NCBI RefSeq assembly: GCF_014647215.1
Contig: NZ_BMOT01000003.1
Coordinates: 248,001-312,000, forward strand
DNA length: 64,000 nt
From: Shewanella aestuarii
Lineage (GTDB): Bacteria > Pseudomonadota > Gammaproteobacteria > Enterobacterales > Shewanellaceae
Direction of reading: 5' to 3'
Every line of letters begins with the position of its first letter. The stretch's first letter is position 1. The notes beneath the pieces were generated by a model. The model saw only the letters and a program-made list of their open reading frames with translations. It was not told the origin of the DNA and did not search any database. The translations under genes and the position numbers were made by a program. Shown in pieces: positions 46,475-57,100 of the stretch.

Positions 46475-47533
46475 TTAATGGGTTTCACCATCGTCAGATA
46501 AAACTAGGCCTTTATTTTTTACACGGCGTTGCCATAATTTTCTCGCAAGCGCTTGCATGTCAGGCGCTAGATCTTTTGAGTCAACAATTTCTAAGCCAAT
46601 TAATGTTTCAATAATATCCTCAATAGTGACAATGCCCTCGCTTGAACCATATTCATCTACAACCAATGCCATTTTCGCATTACGTTTAATCATCATTTGA
46701 AAAAGCGGCAACACTTTAACCGATGATGGAATAACAAATAAACTTTTCAAATGATCACTGATTTGCGCATCGGGTGTTTGACGGACATTCAATAGAATGT
46801 CATTACGATTGACATAACCAATTACATTGTCACGTTCACCTTCATATACTGGCACTCGGGTAAACGGGCTTGATAAATGTTTGTCGATAAAATCATTGTG
46901 GCTAATATCGGTTGGCAATTTAAATATGACCGTTCTAGGGGTCATTATGTCGGTTACCACCATGTCTTTAACAGATAAGATTTGAGTCAAAATTTGTGAT
47001 TCTTGCTCACCCAATTCGCCACTGTCTTTCCCCATTTTTGTCATGGCACTTAATTCCTGGCGAATGTATTGACCTTCTTCACCTTTGCCCAGTAGATTCG
47101 TCACCTTTTGCGACATCCATATTAGCGGTGCGGTTAACTTCTCCATCCAGAACAAACATATTGCAACTGTAGGCGCGAGTTTTCGCCAGTGATTAGCACC
47201 TAAGGTTTTAGGAATGATTTCTGAGAGGAATAAAATTAAGAATGTCAGTACTGCTGAGAATAAACCTAACATTTCACTGCCAAAAACCACCGCCGCTTGA
47301 GCGCCTGCTACCGCAGCCCCGACCGTGTGGGAAATCGTGTTTAGGGTTAAAATAGACACTAAAGGCGATTCAACATTTTGCTTTTGCTTATTCAGCAAGG
47401 CAGCAATTTGGGGATTGGACTCTCTTAAGTTGGCAATATAGCTTGGCGTGACCGATAAAAGTACAGCTTCAAAAACGCTACACAAAAAAGAAACTGCAAT
47501 AGCAACAAACACAATAACAAACAAAGTTAACAT
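46475..47533 (-). CDS. CNNM/HlyC-CorC family membrane protein with CBS domains
   Basis: About 352 residues. An N-terminal DUF21/CNNM transmembrane region (SFLCSVFEAVLLSVTPSYIA, LILFLSEIIPKTLGAN) spans about 1-150. Paired CBS domains (VVTDIMTPRTVIFKL; TRVPVYEGERDNVIGYVNRNDIL; ALVVDEYGSSEGIVTIEDIIETLIG) span about 190-310. The C-terminal CorC/HlyC transporter-associated domain is very short or missing, since the protein ends soon after the second CBS. CNNM-type proteins export Mg2+ or influence Co2+ resistance. The start is uncertain: the family usually begins about MLTLFVIVFVAI (47533), but ATGs at 47566 and 47590 are in frame. It is divergent from rlmN. Confidence 0.82.
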   Translation of the reverse strand: MLTLFVIVFVAIAVSFLCSVFEAVLLSVTPSYIANLRESNPQIAALLNKQKQNVESPLVSILTLNTISHTVGAAVAGAQAAVVFGSEMLGLFSAVLTFLILFLSEIIPKTLGANHWRKLAPTVAICLFWMEKLTAPLIWMSQKVTNLLGKGEEGQYIRQELSAMTKMGKDSGELGEQESQILTQILSVKDMVVTDIMTPRTVIFKLPTDISHNDFIDKHLSSPFTRVPVYEGERDNVIGYVNRNDILLNVRQTPDAQISDHLKSLFVIPSSVKVLPLFQMMIKRNAKMALVVDEYGSSEGIVTIEDIIETLIGLEIVDSKDLAPDMQALARKLWQRRVKNKGLVLSDDGETH

Positions 47534-47681
47534 AAATGTAAGTAAAAACTTCCTCGTATCAGGCATTATTGCCCGCGAGGATATTATCATATTATCAAAC
47601 TCGGATATACTGGCTAAAACGTGATATGGCCTGTATAATTCGCCGCCCTGTTACAGGTTTTAGGTGTTTGAGGTTAGGCAA

Positions 47682-48803
47682 ATGAGTGAAAAGAAAATCA
47701 ATTTATTAAATCTTGATCGTAAAGGACTGCGAGCGTTGTTCAGCGAAATGGGTGAAAAACCGTTCCGTGCCGATCAATTAATGAAGTGGATTTATCACTT
47801 TGGCGTCAGCGACTTCGAAGAAATGAACAATATAAACAAAGCATTGCGGGCTAAGCTTGCTGCTAAATGTGAAATTGTTGCACCTGAAATTGCCAGTTAT
47901 CAAAAATCTAATGATGGCACAATTAAGTTTGCCATCGATGTAGGACAAGGCCAAGAAGTTGAAACTGTGTATATTCCAGAAGAAGACCGTGCAACCTTGT
48001 GCGTGTCATCTCAAGTTGGTTGTGCACTTGAATGTACCTTCTGTTCAACCGGTCAGCAGGGTTTTAATCGCAATTTAACGGTTTCAGAAATTGTTGGTCA
48101 AGTTTGGCGGGTATCGCAATTTTTAGGTTTTCATAAAGATACCGGCGATCGTCCTATTTCTAACGTCGTTATGATGGGCATGGGTGAACCACTTCTCAAT
48201 TTAGCCAACGTGATACCCGCAATGGATATTATGTTGGATGATTTTGGTTTTAGTTTATCAAAACGCCGAGTGACTTTATCTACATCAGGCATTGTTCCTG
48301 CTCTTGATAAATTAGGTGATGCTATTGATGTTGCGCTAGCTGTGAGTATTCATGCACCAAACGATGAGCTTCGCGATGTATTAGTGCCAGTCAACAAAAA
48401 ATATCCACTCGAAGAGTTTTTAGCGGGTATTCGTCGTTATTTAGCCAAGTCAAATGCAAACCGTGGTCGAGTTACAGTTGAATACGTTATGCTGGACCAT
48501 ATTAACGACAGTACAGACCAAGCGCATGAATTGGCTAAAGTGATAAAAGACACGCCATGTAAGATTAATTTAATTCCATTTAACCCTTATCCAGGGTCTC
48601 CATACGGGCGTTCTTCTAATTCAAGAATTGACCGTTTCTCTAAAGTACTTATGGAATATGGATTAACTGTTATAGTACGTAAAACTCGCGGGGATGATAT
48701 TGATGCCGCTTGCGGACAACTTGCAGGTGATATTCGTGATCGCACTAAACGTTTAGCAAAAAAACAAATGCAACAAAACCAGATTTCAGTCACAATGGAT
48801 TAA
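47682..48803 (+). CDS. rlmN: Dual-specificity rRNA/tRNA adenine-C2 methyltransferase RlmN
   Basis: This 373-residue radical-SAM enzyme methylates A2503 of 23S rRNA and A37 of some tRNAs. The iron-sulfur motif C-A-L-E-C-T-F-C, with CxxxCxxC spacing, lies near residue 118. The catalytic cysteine is in AACGQLAGD near the C-terminus. [10 protein letters not shown] and [12 protein letters not shown] are family signatures. The ATG at 47682 is taken; a GTG six codons earlier adds nothing conserved. It heads the rlmN-pilW-rodZ-ispG-hisS-yfgM-bamB-der block. Confidence 0.96.
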   Translation: MSEKKINLLNLDRKGLRALFSEMGEKPFRADQLMKWIYHFGVSDFEEMNNINKALRAKLAAKCEIVAPEIASYQKSNDGTIKFAIDVGQGQEVETVYIPEEDRATLCVSSQVGCALECTFCSTGQQGFNRNLTVSEIVGQVWRVSQFLGFHKDTGDRPISNVVMMGMGEPLLNLANVIPAMDIMLDDFGFSLSKRRVTLSTSGIVPALDKLGDAIDVALAVSIHAPNDELRDVLVPVNKKYPLEEFLAGIRRYLAKSNANRGRVTVEYVMLDHINDSTDQAHELAKVIKDTPCKINLIPFNPYPGSPYGRSSNSRIDRFSKVLMEYGLTVIVRKTRGDDIDAACGQLAGDIRDRTKRLAKKQMQQNQISVTMD

Positions 48804-48834
48804 CTCTTTGTTTGCAAAATAAATAGGCTTATCA

Positions 48835-49620
48835 ATGAAGCTCAGAATGCAAAAAATAGTGTTAGTAGGTTTATTCGGTTTGTCCCTTGGTGGATGTGTG
48901 ACCGAGCGAACCTACAGTGGAACAGATATTCCCGTCGCTGAACGTGATATCGATAAAGTGGCAGCAGCGCGCGAACGGATGCAATTAGGACTCACCTATT
49001 TACGTCGTGGAAATAGCGAGCAAGCAAAATATAATTTAGATAGAGCCGTTGAATTTGCACCGAAAATGAGTGAAGTGCATGTTGCAATGGCATATTACTA
49101 TCAAACCGTTGGCGATTTAGCACGCACTGAAAGTGCTTATAATGATGCTATCGAAGCGAGTGATGCATCGGGTGATGCAAAAAATAACTTTGGGGTATTC
49201 TTATGCCAGCAAAAAAAATACGCCCGGGCAGAGACAATGTTTCTAGAGGCGATTGAAACGCCTAAATATACTCGAACAGCATCAAGCTATGAAAACTTAG
49301 GTGTTTGCAGCCGAAGTGATGGTAAGCTAACCAAAGCGCGTGAATATTTTATGATGGCATTAAAGTATGATCCGCGCCGTGGAAACACATTAATCGGATT
49401 AACAGAGTTGGACATGGAAGCATCCGACTATGCAAGTGCTCGCGACACTTTGGCTCGATATCACCAAGTTGCGAATGAAACTGCGGAAAGTTTAGCGTTA
49501 GGGATTAAAATAGAGCAAGGGCTTGGCGATATCAACGCCATGAAGCGTTTTGGCATCTTATTGATAGCTAAATTCCCTGCATCTCCTCAAGCACAAGAAT
49601 ATAGAGCTAACTTGCATTAA
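48835..49620 (+). CDS. pilW: Type IV pilus biogenesis lipoprotein PilW (PilF)
   Basis: This 261-residue outer-membrane lipoprotein has lipobox LGGC and about six TPR units (AARERMQLGLTYLRRGNSEQAKYNLDRAV..., KNNFGVFLCQQKKYARAETMFLEAI). PilW/PilF pilotins help localise and multimerise the PilQ secretin. Length and repeat count match the family. Position between rlmN and rodZ is conserved in gammaproteobacteria. Its TAA is followed immediately by the rodZ ATG, so the two are tightly coupled. Confidence 0.92.
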   Translation: MKLRMQKIVLVGLFGLSLGGCVTERTYSGTDIPVAERDIDKVAAARERMQLGLTYLRRGNSEQAKYNLDRAVEFAPKMSEVHVAMAYYYQTVGDLARTESAYNDAIEASDASGDAKNNFGVFLCQQKKYARAETMFLEAIETPKYTRTASSYENLGVCSRSDGKLTKAREYFMMALKYDPRRGNTLIGLTELDMEASDYASARDTLARYHQVANETAESLALGIKIEQGLGDINAMKRFGILLIAKFPASPQAQEYRANLH

Positions 49621-50664
49621 ATGACAATAGAAAAATTAGACGAGACCACAGAAGCAGTTGAAACCGTGAATGACATTGCCACCGTCGGGGCAATTCTTAA
49701 AACTGCACGTGAAAACAAAGGCATTACCATTGAGGCTGCTGCATTACAATTGCATTTACGCCCGCGCATTTTGATGGATATTGAAGCCGATAATTTTGAT
49801 AATATTGCCTCCAATACCTATGCTCGTGGTTATATCAAAAATTATGCCCGCTTTATCGAAGCCGATATTGAGGCTATCAAATCATGCTTGAATCAACAGA
49901 TACCTGAGCATGTTCCTCCCACGATGCAAAGCTTTTCGCGAAAAACATCCCGAGAAGCAAGAGATAGCCGTTTAAATCTAGTGACTTATGCTATCGCGTT
50001 TATTTTACTTGCGATGTTGGTTTTATGGTGGGTACAAAAGTCAGATTTAATTACCCAATCAAACTTTGCTTTACCCACGGTAGAGGAAATGCAAGCCGAG
50101 ACAGTAACGCTTGATGATAATTATGCTAACTTATTGGCGCCAATAGAAAGACCAAACAGTGCAGACGTTGAGTTTGTTGACCCAGCTTTGAGTGATGCTA
50201 ATACCGCAACTCAACCATCAATTGGTTCACAACAAGCAATCGTCCCTGTTGATGTTGTTAATACCGAAGAAGTAGCAACCAACAGCAACCAGGTGAGCGC
50301 AAGTGGTTTAACTAACAATAGTTCAGCGGTTTCTAATGACGCTGTATCCCCAGCGACACCGCAAATCGTTGCATCAAGCCAATCTGAAATCAACAATAGT
50401 GATGCAGCAGCCAATGGTTTATCCGTAGTTGCAATGTCGTTATCTGCTGATTGTTGGATTAATTTGGTTGATGTAAATGGTAAAGTCTTAGTCGATGGCG
50501 TCAAGACAGCAGGTCATGAAGTGAATGTGTCTGGTAAAGCTCCGTTTAAATTGATTCTAGGCGCACCCCAAGCTGTGTCGTTAACACTTAATGGTAATAA
50601 GGTTGATTTATCGGAATATGATAATGGCCGTGTGGCTCGTATCACATTAACCCAACCTAATTAA
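49621..50664 (+). CDS. rodZ: Cytoskeleton protein RodZ
   Basis: The 347-residue bitopic membrane protein has a cytoplasmic helix-turn-helix (about 19-90: VGAILKTARENKGITIEAAALQL...YARGYIKNYARFIEAD), one membrane helix (about 118-138: LVTYAIAFILLAMLVLWWV) and a long periplasmic part. The latter has a Thr/Asn/Ser-rich linker and a C-terminal DUF4115 domain (SADCWINLVDVNGKVLVDGV). RodZ links MreB to the elongasome and sets rod shape. It starts with zero spacing after pilW. Confidence 0.93.
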   Translation: MTIEKLDETTEAVETVNDIATVGAILKTARENKGITIEAAALQLHLRPRILMDIEADNFDNIASNTYARGYIKNYARFIEADIEAIKSCLNQQIPEHVPPTMQSFSRKTSREARDSRLNLVTYAIAFILLAMLVLWWVQKSDLITQSNFALPTVEEMQAETVTLDDNYANLLAPIERPNSADVEFVDPALSDANTATQPSIGSQQAIVPVDVVNTEEVATNSNQVSASGLTNNSSAVSNDAVSPATPQIVASSQSEINNSDAAANGLSVVAMSLSADCWINLVDVNGKVLVDGVKTAGHEVNVSGKAPFKLILGAPQAVSLTLNGNKVDLSEYDNGRVARITLTQPN

Positions 50665-50748
50665 AAATATAGACTTTTAGGTTTATTATCGAATTCATTG
50701 GTATGGTTTTAATCGCCACTTTAATAAATTTTAGTAGAGCAACATTGC

Positions 50749-51864
50749 ATGTATAACGAATCTCCAATTATCCGCCGACCTTCGACACGCATTTATGTTG
50801 GAAACGTTCCGATTGGTGACGGGGCGCCGATTGCCGTGCAGTCGATGACCAACACCAAAACGGATGATGTTGCCGCTACGGTCGCTCAAATTCGTGCACT
50901 TGAAAAAGTTGGTGCCGATATTGTCCGCGTATCTGTTCCTACAATGGATGCTGCTGAAGCGTTTAAATTAATTAAACAACAAGTGAATGTGCCTTTAGTC
51001 GCAGATATACATTTTGATTATCGTATTGCATTAAAAGTGGCTGAGTACGGCGCAGACTGCTTACGAATTAATCCTGGAAATATCGGCAATGAAGAACGTA
51101 TTCGCAGTGTTGTTGAATGTGCTAGAGATAAAAATATCCCCATACGAATAGGGGTGAATGGTGGTTCATTAGAAAAAGATTTAATGGACAAGTACCGTGA
51201 GCCAACTCCAGAGGCGTTGCTTGAGTCAGCAATGCGTCATGTGGATATATTAGATAGATTGAATTTTGACCAGTTTAAAGTCAGTGTCAAAGCTTCTGAT
51301 GTTTTCTTGGCGGTAGAGTCTTATCGTCTGCTGGCAAAACAAATTAGACAACCATTGCATTTAGGCATTACAGAAGCGGGCGGTATGCGTTCTGGTTCAG
51401 TAAAGTCTGCTGTGGGACTCGGTATGTTATTGGCTGAAGGTATTGGTGATACGTTACGTATTTCGTTGGCGGCGGATCCTGTTGAAGAAATTAAAGTCGG
51501 TTTTGATATTTTAAAATCGCTACGCATACGTAGTCGCGGGATTAATTTTATTGCTTGTCCATCATGCTCGCGTCAAGAGTTTGATGTTATTTCAACAGTA
51601 AATGAGTTAGAACGTCGTCTTGAGGATGTCACTACAGCAATGGATGTTTCCATTATTGGCTGTGTTGTTAATGGTCCAGGTGAAGCATTAGTTTCCCATA
51701 TTGGCCTGACGGGTGGTCACCGGAAAAGTGGTTACTACGATGATGGTGAACGTCAAAAAGAACGTTTTGATAATGACAATATCGTGGATTCTCTAGAGGC
51801 AAAAATTCGCGCTAAAGCCAGTATGATGGCAAACCGCATTGAGATCAGCGATACAACTGAATAA
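50749..51864 (+). CDS. ispG: HMB-PP synthase IspG
   Basis: This 371-residue (E)-4-hydroxy-3-methylbut-2-enyl-diphosphate synthase of the MEP isoprenoid pathway has a TIM-barrel N-terminus ([33 protein letters not shown]). The 4Fe-4S ligand cysteines are in [12 protein letters not shown] and [12 protein letters not shown]. Length is the same as the E. coli enzyme. It accepts electrons from flavodoxin or ferredoxin. Essential in this lineage. Confidence 0.97.
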   Translation: MYNESPIIRRPSTRIYVGNVPIGDGAPIAVQSMTNTKTDDVAATVAQIRALEKVGADIVRVSVPTMDAAEAFKLIKQQVNVPLVADIHFDYRIALKVAEYGADCLRINPGNIGNEERIRSVVECARDKNIPIRIGVNGGSLEKDLMDKYREPTPEALLESAMRHVDILDRLNFDQFKVSVKASDVFLAVESYRLLAKQIRQPLHLGITEAGGMRSGSVKSAVGLGMLLAEGIGDTLRISLAADPVEEIKVGFDILKSLRIRSRGINFIACPSCSRQEFDVISTVNELERRLEDVTTAMDVSIIGCVVNGPGEALVSHIGLTGGHRKSGYYDDGERQKERFDNDNIVDSLEAKIRAKASMMANRIEISDTTE

Positions 51865-51977
51865 TTTTGTGCCTGTGCCATCTATCAGGTATTACCTGGT
51901 CTAAAAGCATGGGCGATGTGTTTATTGGTTAACCAAGGTTGTTGGTTTAGCCTAGCAATTTAACGGACGAGTTATCT

Positions 51978-53252
51978 GTGGCAAAACAAATCCAAGCTAT
52001 TCGCGGCATGAATGATCTTCTGCCAACTCAAAGCCCAGTATGGCAAAAGGTAGAGTCGATTATTCGCTCATCTGTCAGTGCTTTTGGTTATAGCGAAATT
52101 CGTACTCCTATTGTGGAGAGTACCGATCTTTTTAAACGTTCAATTGGTGAAGTCACCGATATCGTTGAAAAAGAAATGTATACCTTTGAAGACCGTAATG
52201 GCGACAGTTTAACACTGCGACCAGAAGGAACCGCTTCGACTGTTCGAGCGGGGAATGAACATGGTTTGCTATACAATCAAGAGCAGCGTTTATGGTACAT
52301 GGGGCCTATGTTCCGTCATGAGCGTCCTCAAAAAGGTCGCTACCGTCAATTCCACCAATTTGGTGTGGAAATTTATGGTATTGGCAGTGCAGATATTGAT
52401 GCTGAAGTATTAATGCTATCAGCACGTCTATGGCAACAACTCGGCATTGAAGAACATGTTTCTTTAGAGTTGAACACCTTAGGCGATCCTGCTGAACGTG
52501 CAGCTTATCGTGAGGCTTTAATTGCATTTTTAGAGCAACACAAAGATAAGTTAGATGAAGACAGTAAGCGTCGCATGTATAGTAATCCTTTGCGTGTTTT
52601 GGACTCGAAAGATCAAAATGTACAGACATTATTAACTGATGCTCCAGCATTGAATGACTATTTAGGCGAAGAGTCGAAAACACATTTTTCAACCTTGTGT
52701 GAACTCTTAGACGCGGTTGGCATCCAATACACCATTAATCCTCGTTTAGTTCGTGGATTAGACTATTACAATCGCACTGTTTTTGAGTGGGTGACAAGTA
52801 GCCTTGGATCCCAAGGAACAGTACTTGCTGGTGGTCGTTATGATGGTCTAGTTGGTCAACTTGGTGGTAAAGATACCCCAGCAGTTGGCTTTGCTATGGG
52901 ACTAGAGCGTATTGTACTGCTACTTGAAACCTTAGAGCTTAATAATGATATCGCCTCAGAAGTGGACGTTTACGTTACTGCTATGGGTGATAACTGTGTG
53001 GTTGAAGCAATTAAAGTTGCACAAGAGTTGCGTCAACAACTGCCAACGCTTAAAGTCATGAGTCATTGTGGTGGTGGAAACTTTAAAAAGCAGATGAAGC
53101 GTGCCGACAAAAGCGGTGCACAGTTTGCTTTAATTATTGGTGAAAACGAAATTGCTAATGATCAAGTTGCCATCAAGCCACTAAGAAATAACAACGAACA
53201 ACAATTAGTTACCCGCAGTGAGCTGGTAGCTAAACTTGCAGAACTGATTTAG
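51978..53252 (+). CDS. hisS: Histidyl-tRNA synthetase
   Basis: The 424-residue class II synthetase shows motif 2 ([21 protein letters not shown]), histidine-specific [15 protein letters not shown] and [13 protein letters not shown], and motif 3 ([13 protein letters not shown]). A C-terminal anticodon-binding domain spans about 325-420. It charges tRNA-His. The ORF starts at a GTG (position 51978, preceded by ACGAG), a slightly unusual start for this gene; the N-terminus [16 protein letters not shown] matches the family exactly. Confidence 0.97.
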   Translation: MAKQIQAIRGMNDLLPTQSPVWQKVESIIRSSVSAFGYSEIRTPIVESTDLFKRSIGEVTDIVEKEMYTFEDRNGDSLTLRPEGTASTVRAGNEHGLLYNQEQRLWYMGPMFRHERPQKGRYRQFHQFGVEIYGIGSADIDAEVLMLSARLWQQLGIEEHVSLELNTLGDPAERAAYREALIAFLEQHKDKLDEDSKRRMYSNPLRVLDSKDQNVQTLLTDAPALNDYLGEESKTHFSTLCELLDAVGIQYTINPRLVRGLDYYNRTVFEWVTSSLGSQGTVLAGGRYDGLVGQLGGKDTPAVGFAMGLERIVLLLETLELNNDIASEVDVYVTAMGDNCVVEAIKVAQELRQQLPTLKVMSHCGGGNFKKQMKRADKSGAQFALIIGENEIANDQVAIKPLRNNNEQQLVTRSELVAKLAELI

Positions 53253-53267
53253 AAAGGGGAAGTGCGC

Positions 53268-53888
53268 GTGGAAATTTATAGCACAGAAGAACAACAAGTA
53301 GATGCTATCAAGCAGTTCTGGAAAGATTACGGATCATCAATTGCCATTGGTGCTGTAGTAGGTTTAGGTGGTTTATTTGGTTGGAATACTTATTCTGACA
53401 TGAAAGTGAAGTCTGCTGAACAAGCTTCTGAGTCTTTTGAACAGTTAGCAAATAATGCAACTAACCCAGCGGTATTTATTGAAGGCGCGGGTAATTTTGT
53501 TAAAGAGCATGATCAAAAAGGCTATCAGGCATTGCTTGAGTTGATGACGGCTAAAGCCGCTGTTGATGCAGGTGATTTAACTAAAGCTGAAGATGCCTAT
53601 AAGCGTATTATTGTTGCTAAGCCTGGCGCGAGTATCGATATGGTAGCCACTATTCGTTTAGCGCGTTTACAAGCTGAGCAAGGTAACGTGGGGACTGCAC
53701 TGCAAACATTAGAATCAGTAACTGATACGGCATTTGTTTCGCAACGCGAAGAATTAAAAGGCGACTTTTTAGTTCGCCAAGGTGATCTTGTTTCTGCGAA
53801 GCAAGCCTACCAAACAGCAATTGATAATGGCGGTGCATTAACTAATCCAGCATTAACGATAAAGTTAGATAACCTAAACAAGGCATAA
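53268..53888 (+). CDS. yfgM: YfgM family TPR membrane protein
   Basis: This 206-residue inner-membrane protein has a short cytoplasmic end, a membrane helix (IAIGAVVGLGGLFGWNTY, about 23-40) and a periplasmic TPR domain. YfgM (ancillary SecYEG translocon subunit) co-operates with PpiD and periplasmic chaperones. The GTG at 53268 is preferred to the GTG at 53262, since AGGGGAA sits six bases before it and the start MEIYSTEEQQVDAIKQF then matches E. coli MEIYENENDQVEAVKRF from memory. It lies 15 bases after hisS and 11 before bamB. Confidence 0.9.
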   Translation: MEIYSTEEQQVDAIKQFWKDYGSSIAIGAVVGLGGLFGWNTYSDMKVKSAEQASESFEQLANNATNPAVFIEGAGNFVKEHDQKGYQALLELMTAKAAVDAGDLTKAEDAYKRIIVAKPGASIDMVATIRLARLQAEQGNVGTALQTLESVTDTAFVSQREELKGDFLVRQGDLVSAKQAYQTAIDNGGALTNPALTIKLDNLNKA

Positions 53889-53899
53889 GGAATTAGCCA

Positions 53900-55132
53900 A
53901 TGAAGTTATGGTATAAAAATCTACTTGCGGCTGGTTTAGGTATGGCCCTTATTTCTGGTTGTTCTTCAAGTGATGTCGAAGAAGAGCCAGTGAGTGAATT
54001 AGTTGAAATTCAAGCTTCGGTATTTCCTGAGGTCAGCTGGAGCAAAAGCATAGGTAATGGCGTAGGTGATTATTATTCACAATTACGTCCTACTGTGCGC
54101 TACGGTAAAATTTTTGTTGCCGATCGTGACGGTGAAGTTCGAGCTTATGATCAGCAAACGCTTGAGCTTCTATGGAGCAAAGACTTTAATGAAGAGTTTA
54201 GCGAACAACTGAACATCAAAACCAAAGGTATTCGCCTAGCGGCAGGTGTCACAGCGGCTCGTAATAAAGTGTTTGTAGGTGGCGAAACCGGTTTGTTGGC
54301 TGCCTTAGATGAAGCAACAGGTGATGTACTTTGGTCAGCACAAGGCAATGGCGAATTATTATCTGCACCATCGGTTGCTGAAGATGTGGTTACGGTTAAT
54401 TCCAGTAAAGGTTTGTTTGAAGCTTTCGATATTGATGACGGTAAAAAGTTATGGACCTATGAAATGCAACTACCCAACTTGACCCTTCGCGGTACAGGTT
54501 CTGCAGCTTATGAAGCGGGTGGTTTCTTTTTAGGTACGGCTGACGGTAAAGTTGCTGTGGTTGTGAAAAACAACGGTCAAGTCGCATGGGAACAATCCAT
54601 CTATACTCCTACAGGGGGAAATGAGTTTACCCGTATGGCCGATGTAGACATGACCCCATTAATACTGGGCGATAATCTATTTGTGGCAAGTTACAATGGT
54701 AACTTAGTATCAATGGAACTTCGCAGTGGCAGAATCGTCTGGTCGCGTAAATACTCTAGCTTTAATGAGTTAGCCGCAGCGGGATTAAGTTTATATTTAG
54801 TTGATGACCGCAGCCGTATTTATTCGGTTGATCGCCGTAATGGCTTAGAGCTATGGTCAAATAGCACGCTTAAAAATCGTGATTTAACTTCTCCTGCTAC
54901 TATCGGTGACTATTTGGTTGTCGGTGATTTTGAAGGTTATTTACATGTGTTAAACCGCGACGATGGCGTTGTTGTTGGACGTGTTGAAGTTGATAGTGAT
55001 GGCTTATATGGCCAACCTTTAGTGGTAGATGATAAAATTTACCTTCAAGGTCGAAGCGGTAAGCTTGCTATTGTTACCCTAAATGGTGATGGTAGCGTAG
55101 CAACAAACGAAGAAGTCGCCGCTGACGAATAA
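53900..55132 (+). CDS. bamB: Outer-membrane assembly lipoprotein BamB
   Basis: This 410-residue BAM-complex lipoprotein has signal and lipobox LISGCSS, then an eight-bladed PQQ-like beta-propeller (SQLRPTVRYGKIFVADRDGEVRAYDQQTLELLW; KVFVGGETGLLAALDEATGDVLW; LSLYLVDDRSRIYSVDRRNGLELW). It binds BamA and presents substrates for barrel insertion. Conserved position between yfgM and der. Confidence 0.95.
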   Translation: MKLWYKNLLAAGLGMALISGCSSSDVEEEPVSELVEIQASVFPEVSWSKSIGNGVGDYYSQLRPTVRYGKIFVADRDGEVRAYDQQTLELLWSKDFNEEFSEQLNIKTKGIRLAAGVTAARNKVFVGGETGLLAALDEATGDVLWSAQGNGELLSAPSVAEDVVTVNSSKGLFEAFDIDDGKKLWTYEMQLPNLTLRGTGSAAYEAGGFFLGTADGKVAVVVKNNGQVAWEQSIYTPTGGNEFTRMADVDMTPLILGDNLFVASYNGNLVSMELRSGRIVWSRKYSSFNELAAAGLSLYLVDDRSRIYSVDRRNGLELWSNSTLKNRDLTSPATIGDYLVVGDFEGYLHVLNRDDGVVVGRVEVDSDGLYGQPLVVDDKIYLQGRSGKLAIVTLNGDGSVATNEEVAADE

Positions 55133-55177
55133 CAGCAAAGCAATTTCTAACAAATAGGGTATAATGTACCTTATTAG

Positions 55178-55209
55178 AGCCCCTGGAAGCTTTCCGGGGG
55201 CTTTTTATT
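55178..55209 (+). terminator. Terminator or attenuator between bamB and der
   Basis: Stem AGCCCC/GGGGCT (55178-55202) with an inner pair GGAA/TTCC and a T run. A TATAAT box at 55160-55165 lies just before it, so a der promoter may fire through this hairpin. Confidence 0.7.
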
Positions 55210-55233
55210 GAGACGTATTTTAGAGGCAAAATC

Positions 55234-56700
55234 ATGATCCCTGTAGTGGCCCTTGTTGGGCGACCCAATGTCGGAAAATCGACATTATTTAATCGTCTAA
55301 CACGTACCCGTGATGCATTAGTCGCTGACTTTCCTGGATTGACCCGTGACCGTAAATATGGCCGCGCTTATCTGGCTGGCTATGAATTTATTGTGGTTGA
55401 TACTGGCGGTATTGATGGCACTGAAGAAGGGATCGAAACCAAGATGGCTGAGCAGTCTTTGGCTGCGATTGAAGAAGCAGATGTGGTGCTATTTTTAACT
55501 GATGCCCGAGCTGGTTTGACTGCCGCTGATTTGGCGATAGCACAGCATCTGCGTAGTCGTGATAAAGTCACCTTTGTTGTTGCTAACAAAGTCGATGGTA
55601 TTGATGCTGATTCTGCATGTGCTGAATTTTGGTCACTGGGTTTGGGCGAAGTCTATCAAATGGCAGCGGCTCAAGGTCGTGGCGTAACCAACATGATCGA
55701 TTACGCTTTAACGCCTTACGCAGAAGCCATGGGGATTGTGCGTGACGAAGAAGAACAGGGCGATGTAGTCGAGCGCGAATATACCGAAGAAGAAGCTGAA
55801 GCTGAACAAGCTCGCTTACAAAGCTTGCCAATTAAATTAGCGATTATTGGAAAACCCAATGTGGGTAAATCAACCCTGACTAATCGTATTTTAGGTGAAG
55901 AAAGGGTTGTGGTTTATGACGAGCCTGGAACAACACGCGACAGCATTTATATTCCAATGGAACGAGAAGGTCGTGAGTATATTCTGATTGATACCGCTGG
56001 GGTTCGTCGTCGCAGCAAAGTGCATGAAGTGATTGAAAAGTTTTCGGTGATCAAAACCCTTAAAGCGGTTGAAGATTCGAACGTGGTTTTGTTGATTATT
56101 GATGCCCGAGAAGGTATTGCTGAACAAGATTTAGGTTTATTGGGCTTTGCATTGAATGCTGGCCGTGCATTAGTGATTGCTGTTAACAAGTGGGACGGTA
56201 TAGACCAAAATATCAAAGACCGCGTTAAGAGTGAGTTAGATCGCCGTCTAGGTTTTATCGATTTTGCTCGAATTCATTTTATTTCGGCACTACACGGTAC
56301 AGGTGTTGGTCATTTGTATGAATCAATCGAAGAAGCTTACGACAGTGCTACGCGTCGTGTTAGTACCTCAATGCTGACTCGAATTATGCAAATGTCTCAA
56401 GACGATCATCAGCCTCCATTGGTAAACGGTCGTCGCGTTAAGCTTAAGTATGCTCATGCCGGTGGTTATAATCCGCCAATCGTGGTTGTACATGGTAACC
56501 AGGTAACCAAGCTACCTGATTCATACAAACGTTATATGATGAACTACTTCCGTCGTTCATTAAATGTAGTAGGCACGCCTATTCAATTACGTTTCCATGA
56601 AGGTGCTAACCCGTTTGAAGGCCGCGGCGAGAAGTTAACCCTCAGCCAAGAGCGTCGCCGCAAACGTGCAACAAGCCATATACGTGACCGTAAGAAATAA
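55234..56700 (+). CDS. der: Ribosome-assembly GTPase Der (EngA)
   Basis: The 488-residue protein has two tandem GTPase domains. The first has [16 protein letters not shown] and NKVDG; the second has [12 protein letters not shown] (about 209-220), DTAGVRRR and NKWDG. An acidic linker ([12 protein letters not shown]) joins them and a KH-like domain follows from about 385. It is essential for 50S maturation. The basic tail [15 protein letters not shown] is typical. A perfect terminator follows. Confidence 0.97.
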   Translation: MIPVVALVGRPNVGKSTLFNRLTRTRDALVADFPGLTRDRKYGRAYLAGYEFIVVDTGGIDGTEEGIETKMAEQSLAAIEEADVVLFLTDARAGLTAADLAIAQHLRSRDKVTFVVANKVDGIDADSACAEFWSLGLGEVYQMAAAQGRGVTNMIDYALTPYAEAMGIVRDEEEQGDVVEREYTEEEAEAEQARLQSLPIKLAIIGKPNVGKSTLTNRILGEERVVVYDEPGTTRDSIYIPMEREGREYILIDTAGVRRRSKVHEVIEKFSVIKTLKAVEDSNVVLLIIDAREGIAEQDLGLLGFALNAGRALVIAVNKWDGIDQNIKDRVKSELDRRLGFIDFARIHFISALHGTGVGHLYESIEEAYDSATRRVSTSMLTRIMQMSQDDHQPPLVNGRRVKLKYAHAGGYNPPIVVVHGNQVTKLPDSYKRYMMNYFRRSLNVVGTPIQLRFHEGANPFEGRGEKLTLSQERRRKRATSHIRDRKK

Positions 56701-56737
56701 ACTTTGCTTAATTAGCTATGTGCTCTAAGTAATAAGC

Positions 56738-56773
56738 AAAAATGCCAGTAAATGAGGTTTACTGGCATTTTTT
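56738..56773 (+). terminator. Terminator after der
   Basis: Perfect 15-bp stem AAAAATGCCAGTAAA/TTTACTGGCATTTTT (56738-56772) with 5-base loop. From here to 57100 (about 330 bases) I see no gene. Confidence 0.88.
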
Positions 56774-57100
56774 ATGCGTGATTACAAACTTTACCTGCCC
56801 AACAATATTTTACTCCTCCGATAACCACACTCAATTCTTGTGCTGTTAGCCAATAACTGATTTGTATCAGTCATTTTGTTTTTGATATTGAGTCATAGCC
56901 CAACAAGTTTAAGTATGTTCCTAGCAAGCATTAATAATGAATTGAACCTTAAAATTACCAAGGTGAACGAAATTTAATTCAAACCTATATTGTGTAAATC
57001 TAACCTTAGATTGATAATCATAATTAGTTTTTACGTTGTTATTCTTTTATATGTATTTGAAAATCAGTGTGTTAGGTTTTCATTAGCTAAGGATATTGTT

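Noticed and set aside
56990..57100. N-terminal membrane leader on the CBS protein
   Set aside because: The extension starts at TTG without a ribosome site, whereas GTG 57101 has AAGGA at the right distance.
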